In this document: positions 1 through 7,758 of the stretch, piece after piece
Numbering within the stretch: position 1 is the stretch's first letter
Layout: each line of letters starts with the position of its first letter
The notes under the pieces: model-generated
Seen by the model: the letters and a program-made list of their open reading frames with translations, nothing else
Databases searched by the model: none
What the model was told of the DNA's origin: nothing
Source: JAXDLK01 sp034666665
GTDB lineage: Bacteria > Desulfobacterota > Binatia > JACPRU01
Direction of reading: 5' to 3'
NCBI GenBank assembly: GCA_034666665.1
Contig: JAXDLK010000377.1
Span: 1 to 9,303 of the forward strand
DNA: 9,303 nucleotides
Translations under genes and position numbers: made by a program

Positions 1-3000
1 AGCGAGCGATCCGGCGTCGTCACCTCGAGGGCTCCGAGAAGGTCGTCCCATCGCGACCGGACGGCACTCAGAAGAGCGTCCACGTCCGTCGCTCGATGGC
101 GGTCGATCAGCACGCGCGCCTCTTCCGTCGTCGCCGCCTCGCCGAGTAGGAACAGGATTTCCGTGCGTCCCGACGGCGGCAGCTCGATCACGGCTTGCAG
201 ACAGGCGCACGGGTCCATTCCCGCGCCCACCGCGCCCGAGAGGCGCGTTCCGAGGCGAAGAGCGGCAGGGTCGTCGAACGTTCCGTTGCGGCCGAGGAAC
301 TCCGTCCGATCTGCCGTCAGGGCCGTCTGTCGCCCGCCGAGATCGGCGAAGGCGACGCGGCTCGGGAACTCGCTCCTCCACGGGTTCCGCGCCAGCATCG
401 CGCCGGTCGCCGGATCGATCTCGGTGACCACGAAGGGGGCGGTGGCGCTCCTCGAGAATCCGAGCACCCACTCGACGTATGCGGTGACCGAGAGACGACG
501 CGGACGGAGTGAACGATTCTGGATGATCAGGCGCGAGATCTTGACCGGATCCTCGAGCGGCACGAGCTGCAGGAGATCGAGCGCGATGCCGTGCGAGACA
601 TGTTCGAACCGGCTGTATCCCTGTCCGTGCCGGGCCGTGTAGGTCTCCGTCTCTTCCCGGATGGGCAGGACGGTAGGACCCCAGAGCTCCCCGGTATCCT
701 CGTCGCGAACGTAGAGGATCTCGCCCGGAGTATCCCCCACGGCGTCGTTCGACCACGGCGTCAGCTGGTTTTCGCGGCTGTTCCCCGACCACGTGTACCC
801 CGCGCCGGATTCCGAGACCTGAAACCCGCAGGCTGGGTTCGCGATCACGTTGATCCAGGGCATCGGCGTCCACTGACCCTCGCCGAGGGACGTGACGTAT
901 TCGCGTCCGCCATCGGCAAAGCCGCCGAGGCCATTGAAGAATTCGAGATCGGGCTCGCGAGGGCTCGGCTCTCCTCGCGCCGGTCGTGCGGGGCGCCGCT
1001 CCGTGTAAGACGTCGCCACCTCCGGCTCCGGCGCTCGCGTCACTTGCTCCGCGAGCGTCCCGCGCCGACTGAGGAGGACGACGCGGGCGGCCGTCTGCAG
1101 GAGCACGCGCTCGGCGGACGAGAGGCGGTCACCGCGAAGAATGTGCACCGCGCCGCCAGCGCCGCCGTCCTCCGCACGGCCGCCCGGCAGACTTCCCCTG
1201 ACGACCTCTTCGAGGGCCGCCTGCAACTCTTGCGTATAGGACGTGACCTTCTCGTTCAGGATCACGAGATCGACCGCGAGGCCCTTCGAGCGCCAGTACT
1301 GGCGGGCACGAAGGCATTGCCGCACCATGTCCCGATCCTCGGGCTCGTCGATGCGTACGAGCACGATCGGCAGATCGCCCGAGATCCCGTGCACCCAGAG
1401 CGAGGGTTGCCCGAGCCGGTTCCGCTCGAGGACGTCGCGAGGCGGCCGAAGCGTCGGATCGGAATACAGGATTCGATTCGCGAGCCGCTGAAAGAGGTGC
1501 GCCTCGTCGGCGTCGATCTGAAGATGTTGAAATTGCACCTGCGCCTGCGTCCAGGCGAGCGTCAGCGCGCGTTCGAAGGCGGCCGGGTCACGATGGTTGT
1601 CGGCGAGATCGAGCGCCTGCTCCCGGGTCGCCGCCACCAGCGTCGAGAACGACGTGCGCACGGTCGCGCCGGGGAGAAGACGCACGACTCGCCGGAGACT
1701 GACGATCGGATCGAGGACCGCCCCCGCGGTGTTCGACAGGGGACGACCGTCGATCACCGACATCGGTGTTCGAGTCGTGCGGCCGCGCCCGAGGAAACGC
1801 GCGCGGTCGGTCTCGAACTGGATTCCGCCCACGGTCTCGCCCTCACAGCCGACGACGTGAGCGGCCCATACCCGCTGTTCGTCGGGCGTACGCGGCCGGC
1901 GGGTCGCCAGCAGCGCTCCGACGTCCGCGGCGAACTCGGTCTGGACGAAGAGGTTCGAAAACGCCGGATGAGCGGCATCGGCGGCAGGAGGGGCGAGCAC
2001 GATCTCCGCGTACGAGGTGAGCTCGATGTTGCGCGTGCGAGTGCCGAGGTTGGCGAGCGAGACGCGGCGTACCTCGGCATCGTCCTCGGTCGAGACGACG
2101 ACCTCGAGGGTGGTCGTGATCGCACCGTCGCGCCGGACGATCTCGACGCGCTCTTCGGAGTACTCGACCTCGTACGAGCTCGGCTCGACGCCGCTCGGCT
2201 GATAGCCCGCCGACCAGACCTCGCCACTGTCCACGTCGCGCAGGAAGACGTAGGTTCCGTAGCGGTCGCTGGTGACGTCCTCCCGCCAGCGGGTCACGGC
2301 GAGATCGCGCCACCGGCTGTAACCGGATCCTGCCGCCGTCATCATCACCGTGTAGCTGCCGTTCGACAGGAGGTGCGTGCGCGGCGTCGGATCGTGCGGG
2401 GAGTGGAACCGGCGGGCACGCGGGGGAACGACGTCTCGCATCGCCACGGCCGCCGCGACCTCGTCGGCACGCGGGCGCGCCACGGCCACGTCGCGAGGCG
2501 TCCGCTCCTGGAGCAGCAGCTCGGTCGCTCGCATCATCGGCTCGTCGCGGAAGCGCCTTTGCATCTTGCCGCCCGTCAGCACGTTGGCGAGACCGACCAG
2601 CAGCATGCCTTGGTGGTGCGCCATGTAGGCGCGCACGATCGCCGCGCGCTTCCCGTCCGGAACCCGCGCCGGCGTGTAGTCGAGGGCCTCGTAGAATCCG
2701 TATCGGCCGCTTCCACCGTCCGCGGCGATGCGCGCGAAGTTCCGCGCCGCTTGCCCGGCGTCGACCATGGATGCGAGGCCCGTCGCGTACGGGGCGATCA
2801 CCACGTCCATGCTCAGGCCCCGCTTGAGTCCGAGGCCCGGCACCCCGAAGCTCGAGTATTGATACGTTCGCTCGAGATCGAAGGCGGCATACGCGGATTC
2901 GGAGACCCCCCACGGCACGCCGCGTTCGCGGCCGTAGGTCACCTGCCGGCGAACCACGAACCAGTAGCTCTCGTCGAGAAGACTGCCTCGCGGCGGATCC

Positions 3001-6000
3001 ATGACGAGCGCCGGCATCAGGTACTCGAACATCGAGCCCGACCAGGAAACCAGCGCCGATCCTTGATCGACCGGCGTGAGCGCGCGGCCGAGGCGAAACC
3101 AGTGGGAGACCGGCACGTCGCCCTTGGCGATCGCGACGAAGCTCATCAGGCACGCCTCGGAGGCGAGCAGATCGTAACAATTCGAATCCAGCTGACCGTC
3201 GCTCATGCGGTAGCCGATCGCGAAGAGCTGACGCGTCGGATCGAAGAGGAAGCGGAAGTCCATCTCGTCGAAGAGTCGGCGAGCGAGGACGCTCAGCCGC
3301 GAGAGACGGCGCACGAGGGCCGCGCTCGCGGCAGCGGCGCGCTCCAGATCCGCGAGCCACGCGGTGATGCAGAAAGGCGCCGCGGCGGCGGAGGCTGGCG
3401 CCGCCATCATCGTGGCGACCGAGGCCGCCGCCGTCGCGTGAGGGTCTCCGACCGCGAGACGACGGTTCGACGGGATCGCGAGGCTCCGGTCTTCGACGAA
3501 GGGATCCTCGCCGAGCGCCACGAGCTCGGCGATTGCCGCCTCGCACCGGTCGGGGATCTCTGCGAGCGTCGGCACGGTGGCGAATACACGCTCGATCGCG
3601 TCTCGAGCGGCGCGAATCCCCGCGCTTTCGAGCGCGCCCAGGGCCTCTTCGCCGGAATCCAGCGCACGCCGCTCGGTCAGCACCGCCGGGAACCACGCCT
3701 CGAGGTCGCGGACGTGACTGGCGACGCACGCCCGGGTGAGCTCGCCCCAGGCGAGCACTTCCCGATCGTCTGGCTTGTCCTCGTCGACGAGCGGCCGGGC
3801 GATGTCGAGGATCGTGTCGATTCGGTCTCCGAGGATGGCCAGCGATTTGGCAGATGCTGCCGGCCCGTCCGGCAGCGAGATCAGCCCGTCGGCGAAGGAG
3901 TCCAGCGCCTCGTCGAGTTGCCTGCGGGTGACGAGCCCGGTGCGCCGTCGATCGCTCAGACCGCGCGCGCTCTCCCTCAGCTCCCGTGCCGTATCTTCGA
4001 TTCCCGTGAGCCATTCTGCACCGAGCACGGGCTCGTCGATCGCCTCGCGGCAGGCGTTCGCCAGGGCGATCAGGTGCCCGGCGAGATTTCCACTGTCGAC
4101 GGACGAGACGTATCTCGGCTCGAGCGCTCGCAGGTCGTGGGTTTCGTACCAGTTGTAGAAATGCCCGCGGAACCGCTCGAGGCCTTTCATCGTCTCGAGA
4201 GTCGCCTCGAGCCGCTCGACGAAGTCCAGCGTACCGATCCAGCCGAAATCGCGAGCGGTGACCGTCGATAGGAGGTACATGCCGAGGTTCGTCGGCGACG
4301 TGCGCCGTGCCACCTCCCCTTTGGGCTCCTCCTGGAAGTTGTCGGGGGGCAACGCGTGGCTGTCGGGGCCGACGAAGGTTTCGAAAAACCGCCAGGTCCG
4401 GCGGGCGATGCGCCGGAGAGCGAGCCGGTCCGCGGCTGCCAGGGGCAGCGCTCGCGCGTCCGGCAGAGGTGCGCTCACCGCCCGCGCGATCGCCGGAGAA
4501 AGAGCCCAGAGCAGGAGGAACGGCGCGGCAACCGTCCACGCCGACGGGTTGACGAACGCCACGACGATGGCGGCGCCGAGCGCGACGATCGGCGCGCTCT
4601 CCAACCGCACCAGGACTCTGCCGGAGTCCGCGGTCGGATCGGAGCGAGCCGGCGGCGCCGTCGCCCACTCCAGCAGATGCCGTCGCGTGATGTAGAGGCG
4701 CACGATCGTTCGCACGATCGCGTCGGTCATCAAGCAGGCCTGGTGGGCGAGAAACGCGCTCGCGAGAATCACCTGGGCGACACCCACGGCGAAGTCCGCC
4801 GCCAGCGCGCGCGCATGCATCCGCTTCGAGATTCCGCGCCGGCTCGGGACGATGCCGAGGAGGACGGGGAGCAGCGCCGGAATTGCGATCGTCGACAGGA
4901 CGAATGTCGTCCAGATCAGCGGATCCGCGAACGGCAGCGTCCAAGCGATGAGCAGCGCGAGGACCGTCGCCGGCGCCGACAGCGTCCGCCGCAAATTGTC
5001 GACGATCTTCCATTCGCCGATGAGGGCGGTGGGTGTTCGGGCTTGGCTCGCCGCTGCATTGGGTGCCTCGCCGAGAATCCACGGGAGCAGCTGCCAATCA
5101 CCGCGCGCCCAGCGGTGCTCGCGGGCAGCGGCAATCTCGTAGTGGCGGGGAAACTCCTCGAAGAGCTCGATGTCGCTCGCGAGGCCGGCGCGGGCGAACA
5201 ATCCTTCGAAGAGATCGTGGCTGAGCAGCGCATTGTCGGGTACGCGGCCGGCAAGCGACGCCTCGAAGGCATCGACGTCGTAGATGCCCTTTCCCGTGTA
5301 CGAGCCTTCGTGGAAGAGATCCTGATACACGTCCGAAACGGCAGCCGCGTAGGGATCGATGCCCGCCGGGCCCGAGAAGATGCGCTGGAAGAGCGATCCC
5401 CCGCCGGCTGCCGGCAAGGTCGGCGTGATGCGCGGCTGCAGAAGACCGTAGCCCTCGATCACGCCGCCCGACGCGGGATCGAAGCGCGGCCGGTTCAGCG
5501 GATGCGCCATCGCGCTCACCAACTGCGCTGCACCCCGGCGTGGCAGGCGCGTATCCGCATCGAGCGTGATCACGTAGCGGACGTTCTCCGGCGCGCGTTC
5601 CCGCTCGCCGCCCGCGGCGAGGAACGTGGTATCCGCCGCTCCCCGGAGAAGGCGATTCAGCTCACGGAGCTTGCCTCGCTTTCGTTCCCATCCCATCCAT
5701 TTCCGCTCCCCTTCGTTCCAGAGCCGCCGGCGGTGGAACAGGAAGAAGCGTCGGTCGCCTCCCGGGAGTGCGCCATGGGTCTCGTTCAAACGATGGATTC
5801 CGGCGGCGGCGGCCGCCAGAAGCTCCTCGTCACCCGAGGCCTGCTCGCTCGCCGCGTCCAGCCAATCGGACAGGACCGCGAAATGGAGCTCTCCGTCCGG
5901 GTTGGCGAGATAGTGGACCTCGAGCCGATCGATCAGCTCCTCGATCTCCGCCCGGCTCGTGAGCAGCGTGGGGATCACGACCATGGTTCTCAGATGAGGA

Positions 6001-7451
6001 GGCACGCCGTCGCGGAGCTCGAGCTTCGGCAGCGGCCGCGGACCCATGAGCTCGGTCACGGCGCGGTTCACGATCGAGACGGCGAGATCCGATGCGGGGA
6101 AGGAAAGCACCAGCTCGATCAGGAGCAGGGCGAGCGCTCCGGCTCCCGCCGACGACGACTGGAACAGGATCGGCAGGAGGATCGCCGAAGTGACGAGCAC
6201 GACCGTCAGCACGTAGCCGGGGTTCGCCGCGGCCATGTACGCGCGAACGAGCCGGCTCCGCGGCGAGGGCCGGAAGCGGAGCTCCCGCTCGAACGCCCGA
6301 CGGCCACCGGCGATCAAATGGTAGCCGGGATCCTGGGCGCGCTCGTCCTCGGACACTCCGCGGGCGTTCCGGGCTTCTCGGGTCCGCCGGAGCGCTGCGT
6401 GCGTGACCTCCAGCTCCGACGTTCGTGAGCCTCTCGCGAGCTCCTCGATCGCATGCCGGTAAAGGTCGCGAGTGCGGAAGTCCATCTCGCCGAAGTCGCT
6501 CTCTTCCCGGAGCACCTCGTCGACGAGGCTCACGCTCTCGAAGAAGATCTTCCAATCGAAGGCCGAGAGGAGCCGCATGCTGGTGATGATGTTCCGCACC
6601 ATCAGGTTGGCCGAGCTCTGGCTGTGCAGCTCGAGCTGGACGAGCTCGTCGGCGCTCTTGCCTTCGGACGCGAGCTGCTCATCCAGCCAGCGGAGCGCCG
6701 GCAACGAAGCCGGCCCTTGCTCGCGGAGACGCTGCGTGAGCTGGACGACGAACGACCGTGAAAGCGGTACGCCTTCGAATCGGCGTAACACGGGCGCGGC
6801 GGCGAGAGTCGGCACCCCGCCGGCACCGAGCAAGCGATCGGCGATGCGATCCGCCTCGTCGCGACCCTCACGCGAGCGCGCGATCCGCTCGGCGTGACGC
6901 GTGAGGTTCTCCACGAGGACGACCCGGAGAGCGATCGGGATGGCCCAGAGCTCGCCGATCGTGAGCGGCGTCACCTGCTGATAGGCGCGAACGAACCGGC
7001 GGAGGATCTCCGGATCGAAGTGGCTGTCCGTGTGGGCGATGAACGCCCACGCGATGCCGAAGACCCGCGGGTATCCTTCGAGATGCCCCTCCGCGAGCTT
7101 CGGCAGGTCCCGGTAGAAGCCGGGGTGCAGATCGTCACCGATCTCGCGGAGCTGCTCGTCGACGATGTGGAAGTTGTCGACGATCCACTGCGCCGCGGGC
7201 GTGATCGCCCGCTTCTCGTTGAGCGCGCTGGCGATCGATCGATACGCCTCGAGTAGGATCCGGCCGTTCTTCTTCAGGCGTGGAGCAACGCGCGCTCCCC
7301 GGCGCCCCGACGCGACGCGGTCGGCGGCCGCGAGGCTCCGCGCGTGCTGTTCCAGCCGCTCCGGGCCGAAGAGCTCGGAGCGAATCGGCCCTTCGGGTTC
7401 CAGGAGCGCTTTCTTCGAGGATCGGAGTCTTTGCACGAGCCGCCGCGGCAT
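1..7451 (-). CDS. ndvB: Cyclic beta-1,2-glucan synthase (NdvB/ChvB/Cgs family), C-terminus cut by window edge
   Basis: This inner-membrane enzyme polymerises glucose from UDP-glucose into beta-1,2-glucan, controls chain length and closes the ring. The frame is open from the stop at 7500-7502 to the window edge. ATG at 7451 is the first ATG; GTG 7487 and TTG 7466 are alternatives, and none has a clear Shine-Dalgarno. Residues 88-250 carry the family N-terminal signature (WIVDNFHIVDEQ, GFYRDLPKLAEG, PLTIGELWAIPIALR). Membrane segments lie near 409-430 and 437-459. The GT84 domain spans about 488-800, with VITLDADTRLP (DAD 631-633), PDNALLSHDLFEG (HD 745-746) and RWARGDWQ (780-787). More membrane segments lie near 826-868, 883-906 and 953-986. 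A GH189/glycoamylase-like cyclization domain covers about 1010-1640, with GHFYNWYETHDL, GVPWGVSESAY (E1518), YGFYEALDYT (E1588) and YMAHHQGM (1609-1616). A GH94-like module starts near 1680 with HLLSNGSYTV, LWVHGISGDLPI and FFNGLGGF (2171-2178). Family members are about 2,800-2,900 residues, so roughly 350-400 are missing, including the phosphorylase barrel. There is no frameshift or internal stop. Family identity is very secure; domain borders are approximate. Confidence 0.96.
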   Translation of the reverse strand, partial: MPRRLVQRLRSSKKALLEPEGPIRSELFGPERLEQHARSLAAADRVASGRRGARVAPRLKKNGRILLEAYRSIASALNEKRAITPAAQWIVDNFHIVDEQLREIGDDLHPGFYRDLPKLAEGHLEGYPRVFGIAWAFIAHTDSHFDPEILRRFVRAYQQVTPLTIGELWAIPIALRVVLVENLTRHAERIARSREGRDEADRIADRLLGAGGVPTLAAAPVLRRFEGVPLSRSFVVQLTQRLREQGPASLPALRWLDEQLASEGKSADELVQLELHSQSSANLMVRNIITSMRLLSAFDWKIFFESVSLVDEVLREESDFGEMDFRTRDLYRHAIEELARGSRTSELEVTHAALRRTREARNARGVSEDERAQDPGYHLIAGGRRAFERELRFRPSPRSRLVRAYMAAANPGYVLTVVLVTSAILLPILFQSSSAGAGALALLLIELVLSFPASDLAVSIVNRAVTELMGPRPLPKLELRDGVPPHLRTMVVIPTLLTSRAEIEELIDRLEVHYLANPDGELHFAVLSDWLDAASEQASGDEELLAAAAAGIHRLNETHGALPGGDRRFFLFHRRRLWNEGERKWMGWERKRGKLRELNRLLRGAADTTFLAAGGERERAPENVRYVITLDADTRLPRRGAAQLVSAMAHPLNRPRFDPASGGVIEGYGLLQPRITPTLPAAGGGSLFQRIFSGPAGIDPYAAAVSDVYQDLFHEGSYTGKGIYDVDAFEASLAGRVPDNALLSHDLFEGLFARAGLASDIELFEEFPRHYEIAAAREHRWARGDWQLLPWILGEAPNAAASQARTPTALIGEWKIVDNLRRTLSAPATVLALLIAWTLPFADPLIWTTFVLSTIAIPALLPVLLGIVPSRRGISKRMHARALAADFAVGVAQVILASAFLAHQACLMTDAIVRTIVRLYITRRHLLEWATAPPARSDPTADSGRVLVRLESAPIVALGAAIVVAFVNPSAWTVAAPFLLLWALSPAIARAVSAPLPDARALPLAAADRLALRRIARRTWRFFETFVGPDSHALPPDNFQEEPKGEVARRTSPTNLGMYLLSTVTARDFGWIGTLDFVERLEATLETMKGLERFRGHFYNWYETHDLRALEPRYVSSVDSGNLAGHLIALANACREAIDEPVLGAEWLTGIEDTARELRESARGLSDRRRTGLVTRRQLDEALDSFADGLISLPDGPAASAKSLAILGDRIDTILDIARPLVDEDKPDDREVLAWGELTRACVASHVRDLEAWFPAVLTERRALDSGEEALGALESAGIRAARDAIERVFATVPTLAEIPDRCEAAIAELVALGEDPFVEDRSLAIPSNRRLAVGDPHATAAASVATMMAAPASAAAAPFCITAWLADLERAAAASAALVRRLSRLSVLARRLFDEMDFRFLFDPTRQLFAIGYRMSDGQLDSNCYDLLASEACLMSFVAIAKGDVPVSHWFRLGRALTPVDQGSALVSWSGSMFEYLMPALVMDPPRGSLLDESYWFVVRRQVTYGRERGVPWGVSESAYAAFDLERTYQYSSFGVPGLGLKRGLSMDVVIAPYATGLASMVDAGQAARNFARIAADGGSGRYGFYEALDYTPARVPDGKRAAIVRAYMAHHQGMLLVGLANVLTGGKMQRRFRDEPMMRATELLLQERTPRDVAVARPRADEVAAAVAMRDVVPPRARRFHSPHDPTPRTHLLSNGSYTVMMTAAGSGYSRWRDLAVTRWREDVTSDRYGTYVFLRDVDSGEVWSAGYQPSGVEPSSYEVEYSEERVEIVRRDGAITTTLEVVVSTEDDAEVRRVSLANLGTRTRNIELTSYAEIVLAPPAADAAHPAFSNLFVQTEFAADVGALLATRRPRTPDEQRVWAAHVVGCEGETVGGIQFETDRARFLGRGRTTRTPMSVIDGRPLSNTAGAVLDPIVSLRRVVRLLPGATVRTSFSTLVAATREQALDLADNHRDPAAFERALTLAWTQAQVQFQHLQIDADEAHLFQRLANRILYSDPTLRPPRDVLERNRLGQPSLWVHGISGDLPIVLVRIDEPEDRDMVRQCLRARQYWRSKGLAVDLVILNEKVTSYTQELQAALEEVVRGSLPGGRAEDGGAGGAVHILRGDRLSSAERVLLQTAARVVLLSRRGTLAEQVTRAPEPEVATSYTERRPARPARGEPSPREPDLEFFNGLGGFADGGREYVTSLGEGQWTPMPWINVIANPACGFQVSESGAGYTWSGNSRENQLTPWSNDAVGDTPGEILYVRDEDTGELWGPTVLPIREETETYTARHGQGYSRFEHVSHGIALDLLQLVPLEDPVKISRLIIQNRSLRPRRLSVTAYVEWVLGFSRSATAPFVVTEIDPATGAMLARNPWRSEFPSRVAFADLGGRQTALTADRTEFLGRNGTFDDPAALRLGTRLSGAVGAGMDPCACLQAVIELPPSGRTEILFLLGEAATTEEARVLIDRHRATDVDALLSAVRSRWDDLLGALEVTTPDRS

Positions 7452-7524
7452 CGCCGGTGGCGACAACCCCGACGGTGGAGGACGCACGAAGGAAGAGCGT
7501 CACCGTCCAGTGTAGGCCCGCGAT

Positions 7525-7564
7525 GAGGCCGAGTCCAAGGCCTTCGGGCCTTGGACTCGGCTTC
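7525..7564 (+). repeat. Long inverted repeat with C(UUCG)G tetraloop
   Basis: The left arm GCCGAGTCCAAGGCC (7528-7542) and right arm GGCCTTGGACTCGGC (7547-7561) are perfect reverse complements around a TTCG loop (7543-7546). One G-T, one A-T and one G-C pair extend the stem to 18 bp (7525-7564). Read as plus-strand RNA, the loop is the very stable C(UUCG)G tetraloop common in intrinsic terminators. It is followed by a mildly U-rich stretch (TTCTCT) rather than a true U-tract. On the minus strand the loop would be CGAA. The element sits about 75 nt upstream of the glucan synthase start and about 195 nt upstream of the plus-strand gene, so it ends neither annotated gene. It could be a terminator blocking antisense transcription towards the plus operon, a 5' leader structure of the synthase mRNA, or a dispersed palindromic repeat. 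The structure is certain; the function is not. Confidence 0.9.
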
Positions 7565-7636
7565 TCTGCCGTTCTGCCGCTTCGAGCTCTTCGCGGAGTC
7601 CCGGTCAGCACTTCATTTGGCCGTCGACCGATTTGT

Positions 7637-7641
7637 AGGAG
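7637..7641 (+). promoter_or_regulatory. Shine-Dalgarno-like AGGAG ahead of a tiny ORF
   Basis: AGGAG at 7637-7641 is followed after 5 nt by ATG at 7647. This is the best ribosome-binding-site match found at any start considered in the window, including the three main genes. A chance match in a 300-bp gap is possible. Confidence 0.3.
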
Positions 7642-7646
7642 TAGAG

Positions 7647-7703
7647 ATGGCTCCGCGGCAGGTGCTCGGCGCATCGTGCTCGAATCAACCGATGGAGGCT
7701 TGA
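7647..7703 (+). CDS. Possible 18-residue leader peptide
   Basis: An ATG at 7647 opens an 18-codon frame ending at TGA 7701-7703 (reading MAPRQVLGASCSNQPMEA). It lies 55 nt before the start of the membrane-protein gene on the same strand. The only support is the well-placed AGGAG just upstream and its position in a likely leader region. It has no membrane segment, no run of one amino acid like those of attenuator peptides, and no recognisable family. It may be a translated upstream ORF controlling the following operon, or simply chance. Confidence 0.2.
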   Translation: MAPRQVLGASCSNQPMEA

Positions 7704-7718
7704 TCCAGACGCAATCTT

Positions 7719-7738
7719 TCGGGTCCAGCGGACCCCGA
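7719..7738 (+). repeat. Short inverted repeat just upstream of the membrane-protein gene
   Basis: GGGTCC (7721-7726) and GGACCC (7730-7735) are perfect arms around a 3-nt loop. Two more pairs (T7719-A7738 and C7720-G7737) form if C7736 is bulged out. The element ends about 20 nt before ATG 7759. It could be an operator half-site pair or a small hairpin in the 5' leader. Palindromes this short are common in GC-rich DNA. Confidence 0.35.
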
Positions 7739-7758
7739 CGATACGACCGTGGCGCCCG

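Larger units (their letters stand above)
7452..7758. promoter_or_regulatory. Divergent intergenic region between the glucan synthase and the membrane/HEAT gene pair
   Basis: About 300 bp lie between the minus-strand start at 7451 and the plus-strand start at 7759. This stretch must hold the promoters for both directions if they are transcribed locally. I could not pick out a convincing -35/-10 pair on either strand. Its visible contents are a strong hairpin (7525-7564), a possible tiny ORF with a good ribosome binding site (7637-7703) and a short inverted repeat (7719-7738). Frames through it are either short or continuations of antisense frames of the neighbours, so no full gene is called. 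The promoter role is inferred from gene layout alone. Confidence 0.5.

Noticed and set aside
591..4271. 1,226-codon plus-strand open frame
   Set aside because: It is the exact codon-for-codon antisense of the glucan synthase, is Arg/His/Asp/Glu-rich with no recognisable domain, and the minus frame carries unmistakable GT84/GH189/GH94 motifs.
4695..4730. Repeated CGCACGATCG units inside the synthase gene
   Set aside because: They encode the repeated residues AIVRTIVR in a helical stretch and are explained by coding sequence.
1843..5097. 1,084-codon minus-strand open frame
   Set aside because: It is a shifted frame of the glucan synthase with an Arg/Ala/Gly-rich low-complexity translation; the true frame on the same strand encodes conserved family motifs across the whole interval.
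4356..6428. 690-codon plus-strand open frame
   Set aside because: It is antisense and in register with the GT84 and membrane part of the synthase, with no family-like content.
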